20,249 bases of DNA from Candidatus Woesearchaeota archaeon (GTDB lineage: Archaea; Nanobdellota; Nanobdellia; Woesearchaeales; DSVV01). Each line of letters opens with the position of its first letter. Positions within the stretch are counted from its first letter, which is position 1. The position numbers and the translations under genes are program-made. The stretch lies in assembly GCA_016215305.1 (NCBI GenBank), contig JACRKI010000045.1:1-20249 (forward strand), read 5' to 3'. Of the stretch, positions 14,977 to 20,249 are shown piece by piece. The notes below the pieces were generated by a model. It searched no databases and was not told the DNA's origin. It saw nothing but the letters and a program-made list of their open reading frames with translations.

Positions 14977-16119
14977 TTATTTCCCCTGCTCTATCAACAT
15001 CTTCTTTATCTTTTCAGCAGTTTTTTCCCACTTGAACTTTTCTTCGACTGTTTTTCGCGCATTCTTCGCTAACTTTTCTCGTAATTTTTCATTTTCAATG
15101 AGTTGATTTATTTTCAAAGAAAGGACAAGCGAATTCTTGAACGGAAACAACATCCCATTATACTTTTCTTTGATGTATTCTTTGACATAGCCGACAGGCG
15201 TTGCAATCACTGCAATCCCGCACGCCATTGCCTCGAGTGTGCTTAACGATGTTGTTTCTGTCAAACTTGGCAACACATAAATGTCCATTGCCTGCAAATA
15301 CGGAACGACATTATTCTGCTTGCCGACATGGATAATATTTCGTGAAGCTGTGAAGAGTTCTTCGTCCTCTTTGATTCCCTCCCCGACAATCAAGAGTTTG
15401 ATGTTTTGATGTTTCTTTTCCACTCTTCGGAACGCTCTGTATAATGTTCCAATATCTTTCTCTCTCCCAATTCTGCCGCAAAATCCAATCACTATCTCTT
15501 TTGGATTAATGCCAACTGCTTTTTTTGCTTCTGCTTTATTTTGCGCCGGAATAAAGAGTTTTGTATCAGTTCCAAGCGGGACTATCTCTTTTGGTGTTCG
15601 TATTCCTAACACAGTGAGCTTTTCTTCTACTTCCTGCGTTGGAACGAGGAGAAGCGTGCATTTATTGTAAAGCCATCGCACGAGTTGTCTTGTCGCAATA
15701 TTCGCGAATCTTTTTCCATATTTGATGCTTTTTGTGGTGAGTTCCCACTCAATACTATGAATAAAAGTCACGATTGGTTTTTGCAATTTTTTTGCCGCGA
15801 GAATGCCGCAAATTCCGATTGGGCCAAGCGTTTGTGAAAAAACAACATCTGCATTTTCAACCTGCCTTTTTATTTCAGCGTATTCAAAATGCGAGAAGTA
15901 AATGTCCGCAATCTTCACATTGAATAATGGGATTCTTATGATAGTAATATCTTTTATTTTTACTTGTTCTCCTTGAAAATCTGGCGCAATAATCGTAATC
16001 TCAAAATCTTCTCGCAGTCGTGGAAGAATTTCCAAAAGAAATCTGGTGACACCATCCCATCTCGGCAGAAAGCAATCTGTTGCAATAATTAATCTCTTCT
16101 TTTGTTTTTCTGTTGTCAT
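14977..16119 (-). CDS. GT4-family glycosyltransferase
   Basis: 380 aa, two Rossmann-like halves (GT-B fold). The N-terminus LIIATDCFLPRWDGVTRFLLE is the acceptor-side glycine/GVTR loop typical of PimA/MshA-like GT4 enzymes. The C-terminal donor half includes VIGFCGRIGREKDIGTLYRA and LPSLTETTSLSTLEAMACG (about residues 283-301), the E-x7-E motif binding the nucleotide sugar, then VIATPVGYVKEYI. No signal peptide or membrane helix is seen, so it probably works at the inner face of the membrane. Next upstream is a PIG-L deacetylase, a pair seen in pathways that add GlcNAc and then remove its acetyl group (glycolipids, or thiols of the mycothiol type). The acceptor here is unknown. Hairpin copy H occupies the 55-nt gap to that gene. 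Confidence 0.9.
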   Translation of the reverse strand: MTTEKQKKRLIIATDCFLPRWDGVTRFLLEILPRLREDFEITIIAPDFQGEQVKIKDITIIRIPLFNVKIADIYFSHFEYAEIKRQVENADVVFSQTLGPIGICGILAAKKLQKPIVTFIHSIEWELTTKSIKYGKRFANIATRQLVRWLYNKCTLLLVPTQEVEEKLTVLGIRTPKEIVPLGTDTKLFIPAQNKAEAKKAVGINPKEIVIGFCGRIGREKDIGTLYRAFRRVEKKHQNIKLLIVGEGIKEDEELFTASRNIIHVGKQNNVVPYLQAMDIYVLPSLTETTSLSTLEAMACGIAVIATPVGYVKEYIKEKYNGMLFPFKNSLVLSLKINQLIENEKLREKLAKNARKTVEEKFKWEKTAEKIKKMLIEQGK

Positions 16120-16131
16120 TTGTTTCTCTTT

Positions 16132-16173
16132 TAAAATTCTTCATGAGCACGAGGTGCGAATGCAAGAATTTTA
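16132..16173 (-). repeat. Nested hairpin element, copy H
   Basis: TAAAATTCTT (16132-16141) pairs with AAGAATTTTA (16164-16173). Read on the minus strand it is CATTCG-CAC-CTC-GTG-CTCATGAA. It begins about 2 nt after the PIG-L stop codon and ends about 13 nt before the glycosyltransferase ATG, in the same direction as both genes. Confidence 0.75.
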
Positions 16174-16174
16174 T

Positions 16175-16822
16175 TCATTGTAACTTTGTAAACTTTTCAG
16201 CATATCTGTATCCATACGCCAAGCCATTGACAATTGCCCGCGCATACATGGATGGCATCATCGTCACTAACGCAAGCAATTGACTCTCATGATACTTCAA
16301 TGCCTGCACTTTCATAGGCATTGTTTCTGTAATATCACTCACGAGTTTTGGAAGATTTCTGTTTCTGAGATTGAATGGATTCCAGATGTCAAACGTGTAT
16401 AACTCTTCTTTGTATTTCAGCTCTTTCAGAATGGAAAGTATGATGTTATTGACTGCTTTGTGATCTGGATGCGGATCATCTAATGAATGCGTGAATATTT
16501 TTGTTGGTTTTTTTTCTTGGATTGCTTTCACAATAATTTGTTTCCACTTCTTTTTCGTAAACTCATTGAAAAAATCTCCTTCTTTGAGTCCTAGCAAAAT
16601 TGATTTCTCAATGCAAAGAATATCATCTGCCTGATGGAGTTCTTTCATTCGTGTTTTAATGATTTCTTCCTTATGAAAATGCGGATGCGATGCTTCACCA
16701 AAACTGAAGATGTAAACAATCACTTCTTTTCCTTGTTTTGCGTATTTTGCTAATGTGCCGCCTGCTCCAATAATCTGGTCATCGTTATGCGCGCTGAAGA
16801 CAAGGATGGTTTCTTTTGGCAT
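16175..16822 (-). CDS. PIG-L/LmbE-family zinc deacetylase
   Basis: 215 aa. PIG-L family enzymes hydrolyse the N-acetyl group of GlcNAc-containing substrates using zinc. The metal site is visible: AHNDD (residues 11-15; His12 and Asp15 as ligands) and HPDH (118-121). Conserved GAGGTLAKYAKQGKEV follows the first motif. The length is typical and there is no signal peptide, so it is cytoplasmic. It precedes a GT4 glycosyltransferase on the same strand, consistent with a two-step route to a deacetylated amino sugar on a lipid or small-molecule acceptor (inference). It starts 50 nt after the tRNA-Gly 3' end; a TTAATAAG stretch about 30 nt upstream may be a weak promoter. Confidence 0.93.
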   Translation of the reverse strand: MPKETILVFSAHNDDQIIGAGGTLAKYAKQGKEVIVYIFSFGEASHPHFHKEEIIKTRMKELHQADDILCIEKSILLGLKEGDFFNEFTKKKWKQIIVKAIQEKKPTKIFTHSLDDPHPDHKAVNNIILSILKELKYKEELYTFDIWNPFNLRNRNLPKLVSDITETMPMKVQALKYHESQLLALVTMMPSMYARAIVNGLAYGYRYAEKFTKLQ

Positions 16823-16872
16823 GATTGGAACTAAGGAGATATTGCTTATTAATGTTTTGTTAGAATAAGAAG

Positions 16873-16976
16873 TGCGTCGGCCGGGATTCGAACCCGGATC
16901 AAAAGCTTGGAAGGCTTCTATTTGCTAGTTCTTATACTCTCGTATGAAGAACTCCTAGCCGTTGGACTACCGACGC
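16873..16976 (-). tRNA. tRNA-Gly(TCC) with an intron-like insertion of about 31 nt
   Basis: The acceptor stem GCGTCGG/CCGACGC is perfect, with discriminator A at 16873. D-arm GTCC-AACGGCTA-GGA. Anticodon arm GAAGC-CTTCCAA-GCTTT gives anticodon TCC. T-arm CCGGG-TTCGAAT-CCCGG. The total of 104 nt exceeds a normal tRNA by about 31. The excess lies between the D-stem 3' strand and the anticodon stem, and contains hairpin GTTCTT-C-ATAC-GAGA-GTAT-AAGAAC. This is not the canonical 37/38 intron position. Removal from GTTC to just before TAGAAGC would leave a normal tRNA, but I could not draw a clean bulge-helix-bulge, so the boundaries are uncertain. CCA is not encoded. Confidence 0.9.
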
Positions 16977-17006
16977 ACGATTGTCCACCTCTGAGAAGAA
17001 ACCATT

Positions 17007-17018
17007 TATTTATAAATT
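17007..17018 (-). promoter_or_regulatory. TATA box of tRNA-Gly
   Basis: An AAATTTATAAATAAATGG context on the minus strand, centred about 36 nt before the tRNA 5' end, fits an archaeal tRNA promoter with a short 5' leader removed by RNase P. Confidence 0.5.
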
Positions 17019-17048
17019 TACTGCTCGTTGTTTTTCAAGTTCTATTCT

Positions 17049-17221
17049 CACGCACTAGCAAAAGAAAATTCACGAACTAAGAAAGCTTTGGCGAACACAA
17101 TAATTATTTTTAATATATTCTTCGAAGAAATTATCTCATTGAAATATTCAGACAATAAATAATAATTACATGAAGATACAGTAGCGGTGCTTGTTCGTGA
17201 GCAAGAGCAGACGGTTCGTGT
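17049..17221 (+). repeat. Dispersed CACGAAC-family repeat, copy 3 (longest clear copy)
   Basis: Left end CACGCACTAGCAAAAG with CACGAAC at 17071-17077; A/T-rich middle with CAATAATTATT; right part 17159-17197 matching 8483-8521 at 36 of 39 bases; end GTTCGTGAGC...GGTTCGTGT. CACGAAC on the left and GTTCGTG on the right are mutually inverted. It occupies most of the 230-bp gene-free gap between the tRNA promoter and the isomerase gene. No coding frame or transposase is seen. Confidence 0.6.
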
Positions 17222-17260
17222 GTTCCTTTGCTATTTAGTTGTGTTTATAACAATTTAAAT

Positions 17261-18328
17261 TTATTCAATCTTCCCAACCCTTCTCTCATGCTTTCCTGCT
17301 TCAAATTCGCTGGAAAGCCATTTTTCAATGCATTCTAGAATTATTTTTTCTTCTGTTGTTCTTGCACCCAAACAAAGAATATTCGCGTCATTATGTTTCT
17401 TTGCCATCTCTGCTTCATATGCAGTTGTCACATGCGCAGCTCTGATATTTTTGTATTTATTCGCCGCAATACTCATGCCAATTCCTGTCCCGCAAATTAA
17501 AATACCTTTCTTTGTTGCATCTTTGCTGACTTCTTCTGCGACTTTTTTTGCAATATCTGGATAATCACAGCTTTCTTCAGAATTTGTTCCTGCATCTATG
17601 ACTGCATACTTTTTTTCCTGCAAAAATTGCTTTACTTTTTCTTTCAGTTGAAATCCCGCATGATCTGCGCCAATAATAATTGCCTGTTTCATTTTTTGTA
17701 TGGTCTCTTTGTAGTTTATGGTTTTGAAAATGCCAGTGCCGCTTACGATGATGTTTGCTCCTGCATTGAGAGGAATGTATATATTTTCTGTTTTAATGCC
17801 GCCATCCACTTCAATGTTTTTGTTTGGGAAAAGGTGTCTAAGCTTTTGTATTTTTTCATTTGCTGATTCTATGTATTGCTGCCCACCTTTTCCCGGGACA
17901 ACAGTCATCACGAGAATAAAATCTGCAGTTTCGCAATATGGAAGAATCTTTTCGATTGGTGTTGCTGGATTTATTGCAATGCCTGCTTTTTTTCCTGCTG
18001 TTTGTATCTTTTTTATTGCTTCATTGTGGTTTGCTTTGCTCTCGCAATGAATGGAAATTAGGTCTGCTCCTGCTTCTATAAAACTTTCAATATATTTTTC
18101 TGGCTCTTGCACCATCAAGTGAACATCAAGCGGCAAAGAAGCTGTTTTTTTAATTTGCGCTGTTATCTTTACATCAAGAAATGGTGTTTTGTTCTCCACA
18201 AAAATACCGTCCATGACATCGATGTGGATGATATTTGCGTTTGCTGCTTCTAACTTTTTTATTTCTGACTCTAATTGATTTATGTCTTTGATTGCGAGGA
18301 TTGATGGCGCTATTTTGATTTGATTCAT
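17261..18328 (-). CDS. Fused ribulose-phosphate 3-epimerase / ribose-5-phosphate isomerase B
   Basis: 355 aa in one frame. Residues 1 to about 213 are the epimerase TIM barrel: APSIL (Ser9 region), HIDVMDG (His35, Asp37), DVHLM (His70), VVPGKGGQ and EVDGG (Asp175), then GANIIVSGTGIF. Residues about 214-355 are RpiB: IIIGADHAG (Asp222-His223), CDYPDIA, ILICGTGIGMSIAANK with the catalytic Cys279, HV/TTAYEAEMAKKHNDANILCLG. All catalytic positions appear intact. Together they would interconvert xylulose-5-P, ribulose-5-P and ribose-5-P, supplying ribose-P for nucleotides in the cytoplasm. The two are separate enzymes in most organisms. No stop or linker is visible at the junction, so this is a true fusion, not two overlapping genes. 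Confidence 0.95.
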   Translation of the reverse strand: MNQIKIAPSILAIKDINQLESEIKKLEAANANIIHIDVMDGIFVENKTPFLDVKITAQIKKTASLPLDVHLMVQEPEKYIESFIEAGADLISIHCESKANHNEAIKKIQTAGKKAGIAINPATPIEKILPYCETADFILVMTVVPGKGGQQYIESANEKIQKLRHLFPNKNIEVDGGIKTENIYIPLNAGANIIVSGTGIFKTINYKETIQKMKQAIIIGADHAGFQLKEKVKQFLQEKKYAVIDAGTNSEESCDYPDIAKKVAEEVSKDATKKGILICGTGIGMSIAANKYKNIRAAHVTTAYEAEMAKKHNDANILCLGARTTEEKIILECIEKWLSSEFEAGKHERRVGKIE

Positions 18329-18359
18329 ATCATAAGAAAATACTGTTTTGGTTAAAAAT

Positions 18360-18367
18360 GTTTATAC
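18360..18367 (-). promoter_or_regulatory. TATA-like box upstream of the epimerase/isomerase fusion
   Basis: GTATAAAC, centred about 36 nt before ATG 18328, predicts a leader of about 10 nt. It overlaps the stop codon of the upstream AbrB-like gene. Confidence 0.45.
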
Positions 18368-18521
18368 AATATCTTTACTAAATTGAATTTCTAAAGAATT
18401 TTTACTGAGTACTTTCACACTTTCAACAATTCCTTCTTTGATGCCATATTCTTGTACTTTTTTTGGTAGAAGTGCAGCTATGGAAGAACCAACTTTAATT
18501 ATCTTTTTTTTTATGATTCAT
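18362..18521 (-). pseudogene. AbrB/SpoVT-like small DNA-binding protein, frame broken at an A9 run
   Basis: A 48-codon stretch ending at TAA 18364-18362 reads IIKVGSSIAALLPKKVQEYG, then IKEGIVESVKVLSKNSLEIQF, clearly AbrB/SpoVT-like (compare KVG.S.A..IPK). It has no usual start codon in its own frame. ATG at 18521, which overlaps the stop of the 199-aa gene, begins MNHKKK but then meets TAA after nine A (18504-18512). With eight A it would run MNHKKKIIKVGSS... to the stop as a 52-aa protein. So it is a pseudogene, a homopolymer sequencing error, or a gene expressed by slippage on A9. It lies upstream of the epimerase fusion on the same strand. A close AbrB match with intact residues suggests recent damage, or none. 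Confidence 0.6.
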
Positions 18522-19110
18522 ACCCCATTCTCTGTCCCATGTACTTTGAATCATCTTCATCATCCTTAGGACCTTTGCCGCTGTAATTACTTGAAGAACT
18601 GCTATAACTCCCGCTGGGCGTATTGCTGCTATATTCTCCACTTGGTGCATTTGCGCCATAACTTTCGCTGGTGGTATTGCTTCCATACATGACTGCTTCA
18701 CTTCCTCCGCCGCCAGTAAACTCTGTTGCTTCTTTATTGCTCATGTGAAAGGTGTCCTGTAAAAACTGCACGCAGCAAGGACAGGTTCGCACTGGCGCTC
18801 CATGCTGTTTTTGTCCACTGCTCTGCCATAATTGCTGCTGCTGCTCCATACGCTGTTCTTCAATTGATTTTTGTTTTTGTTCTTCTTCGCTCTCTCCTGC
18901 TTGACCAATACTATGCTGTTTTCCAATCATCGCGTTTGGATCTCCCTGCGTAAAAGAAAATAATGTCTGCCCCATTGGCTGCATATGCTTTTCTCTGCTG
19001 TTTAACATGTGAATATCTAACGCTCTCTTAATACGTTCTTTCTTCTCATTATCAGACACCATTGCATCTATGCTTTCTTCAAATTTGTGCTCTTGACTGA
19101 ATTGTACCAT
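18511..19110 (-). CDS. Low-complexity cytoplasmic protein with CPCC motif
   Basis: 199 aa, no family recognised. Residues 1-50 are helical and charged; 75-103 are Glu/Gln-rich (EEEQKQKSIEEQRMEQQQQ). CPCC at 110-113, followed by VQFLQDTFHM, could be a metal or redox site. Residues 135-180 are a Gly/Ser/Tyr/Asn tail with irregular YGSN, SYGA, EYSS, SYSS, NYSG units, like disordered, self-associating sequences. A short acidic/Met-rich end follows. There is no signal peptide or membrane helix. Downstream of the CobW GTPase on the same strand, with hairpins I and J in the 111-nt gap. A CPCC protein beside a metallochaperone-type GTPase could be a metal-handling partner, but that is speculation. 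GGAG lies 14 nt before the start, at the hairpin J arm. Confidence 0.75.
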   Translation of the reverse strand: MVQFSQEHKFEESIDAMVSDNEKKERIKRALDIHMLNSREKHMQPMGQTLFSFTQGDPNAMIGKQHSIGQAGESEEEQKQKSIEEQRMEQQQQLWQSSGQKQHGAPVRTCPCCVQFLQDTFHMSNKEATEFTGGGGSEAVMYGSNTTSESYGANAPSGEYSSNTPSGSYSSSSSNYSGKGPKDDEDDSKYMGQRMGYES

Positions 19111-19113
19111 TGT

Positions 19114-19152
19114 AAAAATTCTTTCTCCTCGCTACGCTCGGAAAGAATTTTT
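19114..19152 (+). repeat. Nested hairpin element, copy J
   Basis: AAAAATTCTTTC (19114-19125) pairs with GAAAGAATTTTT (19141-19152), the longest outer stem at 12 bp. The loop is TCCTCG-C-TAC-G-CTCG; the core CGCTACGCTC resembles copy C, but CATTCG and CTCATGA are eroded. It lies 3 nt upstream of the 199-aa gene's start. Confidence 0.65.
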
Positions 19153-19179
19153 CCTTGCGTTTTTTAATATTTTCTCTTT

Positions 19180-19222
19180 AAATTCTTCATGAGCCATACG
19201 AAGTATGGCGAATGTAGAATTT
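19180..19222 (-). repeat. Nested hairpin element, copy I
   Basis: AAATTCT (19180-19186) pairs with AGAATTT (19216-19222), and the inner GCCATAC/GTATGGC stem (19193-19199/19203-19209) is perfect with loop GAA. Read on the minus strand: CATTCG, CCATAC-TTC-GTATGG, CTCATGAA. It starts at the cobW-like stop codon and runs in that gene's direction. Confidence 0.75.
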
Positions 19223-20235
19223 TATACAATACATGCTTTTAACTCTTGCTCTAATTTTTGGCAATCAAACCGTTCTCCAATAAAAATAATATGCGTCTCC
19301 TTTTTCTTGTCCAATTTCTCTGCTGTTTTCACATCAATTCTTCTTCCCACTTGTTGATAGATTGCTTTATTTTCGAGACCTTTGAACCAGATGATTCCCT
19401 TGCTTCGGAATATATTGTCAGGCAACTGCTGCGCGAATAATTGGAATTTGGTAATGTCGAGTGGTTTTTCTGTCTTGAACATAAAAGAAATTATTCCTTC
19501 TTCATCGATGTGATTTCCAAATTCATCATGGCCATGATCCTCTTCTTTCCACTTTCCTTTTTTATCCACAAATCTCTTGACATCAAATTGTCCAATATTG
19601 AGAATGAGTTGGAGCGGGATTTTGCTTTGTATTGTTTCATGGATTCGCGCGTGCGGCGCAAGCATTTCAATTTGTTTTTTGATGTGCTCTCTTTTCTTCT
19701 CACTTACTGTGTCTTTCTTGTTCAAGAGAATAATATCTGCTGCCTTAATTTGATCCTCTCCGCTGCTTCGCTTCAGATTCTGTTCAAAATGATCCGCGTC
19801 CACCAGTGTCACAATTGCGTCGAGCTCTGTTAATTGCTGGAGTTCTTTCAAGAAAAATGTTTGCGCAACTGGTGTTGGATTTGCCAACCCGCTTGTTTCA
19901 ATGATTAACGCATCCAGATTCTTGTGGGTTTTGATTATTTTGAGAATCATGTTGATGATGTCTCCACGCACCTGACAGCAGATACAGCCGTTGCTTAATT
20001 CAATGATATCTTCTTTTGTTTTGACTATCAGTTCATTATCAATTCCAATTTCTCCAAACTCATTGACGATGACTGCGACTTTTCGTTTCTTGTTATTGGT
20101 GAGAATATGATTGACTAACGTTGTTTTTCCAGAGCCAAGATAACCGGTGATGATGGTGACAGGGAGTTTTTTTTCTGCTTTTTGTTTTGGCTCTTTTCTC
20201 TGTCTTATTTTTGTTTCTTTTTTCTTCTTACCCAT
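19222..20235 (-). CDS. CobW/COG0523-family GTPase, putative zinc metallochaperone
   Basis: 337 aa. G3E P-loop GTPase: Walker A GYLGSGKTT (residues 31-39), IVNEFGEIGID (switch region), NGCICC (82-87) with the CxCC metal motif of the family, ETSGLANP, LVDADHF and the guanine-specificity LNKKD. The C-terminal CobW_C-type domain follows (FMFKTEKPLDITKF, IIWFKGLENKAIYQQVG). The His/Asp-rich DHGHDEFGNH between them can bind metal. Family members deliver zinc or other metals to target enzymes using GTP. The target here is unknown; cobalamin synthesis is not supported by neighbours. A basic Lys-rich N-terminus (1-24) precedes the domain. GAGG lies four nt before ATG. Likely cytoplasmic. Confidence 0.95.
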   Translation of the reverse strand: MGKKKKETKIRQRKEPKQKAEKKLPVTIITGYLGSGKTTLVNHILTNNKKRKVAVIVNEFGEIGIDNELIVKTKEDIIELSNGCICCQVRGDIINMILKIIKTHKNLDALIIETSGLANPTPVAQTFFLKELQQLTELDAIVTLVDADHFEQNLKRSSGEDQIKAADIILLNKKDTVSEKKREHIKKQIEMLAPHARIHETIQSKIPLQLILNIGQFDVKRFVDKKGKWKEEDHGHDEFGNHIDEEGIISFMFKTEKPLDITKFQLFAQQLPDNIFRSKGIIWFKGLENKAIYQQVGRRIDVKTAEKLDKKKETHIIFIGERFDCQKLEQELKACIV

Positions 20236-20249
20236 ACATCCTCAGAAAT

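Noticed and set aside
16925..16957. Standard bulge-helix-bulge intron at tRNA position 37/38
   Set aside because: The anticodon loop CTTCCAA is uninterrupted; the extra bases lie before the anticodon stem and pair in a simple hairpin.

Overview
The window looks like chromosomal DNA of an uncultivated DPANN-type archaeon (Woesearchaeota/Pacearchaeota-like; the lineage is inference). The archaeal calls are a replication factor C small subunit, a PRC-barrel protein beside an SMC ATPase, a tRNA with an intron-like insertion, and TATA boxes centred about 27 nt upstream of start codons with no leader (rfcS, vapB, a 65-aa membrane protein). Base composition is AT-leaning. No rRNA, CRISPR array or complete transposase gene was seen.

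Left part (1-8336): a single-pass membrane protein runs off the left edge on the minus strand, followed by a minus-strand pair of tiny membrane proteins, one of them only 50 aa. Divergent from these is a five-gene plus-strand cell-surface cluster. It begins with a 1034-aa protein that has five membrane segments and a large outer part containing a lysozyme/SLT-transglycosylase-like domain. Three paralogous two-domain lipoproteins and one small Cys-rich lipoprotein follow. This cluster is the best candidate for an undescribed system.

Middle (8337-14605): a VapBC-type toxin-antitoxin pair converges on rfcS. Upstream of rfcS lies a small PRC-barrel protein, divergent from a full-length smc. This groups clamp loading, a possible cell-division factor and chromosome organisation.

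Right part (14606-20249), all minus strand: a GT4 glycosyltransferase with a PIG-L deacetylase; tRNA-Gly(TCC) with about 31 extra nt; a fused ribulose-phosphate epimerase/ribose-phosphate isomerase B; an AbrB-like small gene whose frame is broken at a run of nine A; a low-complexity protein with a CPCC motif; and a CobW/COG0523 GTPase.

The non-coding DNA is unusually structured. About ten copies of a nested hairpin sit at gene boundaries, often touching a stop codon, a start codon or a Shine-Dalgarno sequence. Their outer A/T stems differ between copies but stay complementary. One copy, after smc, is split by a 126-bp two-hairpin insertion resembling IS200/IS605-type ends. A second dispersed repeat with CACGAAC/GTTCGTG ends occurs three times, plus one short derivative.
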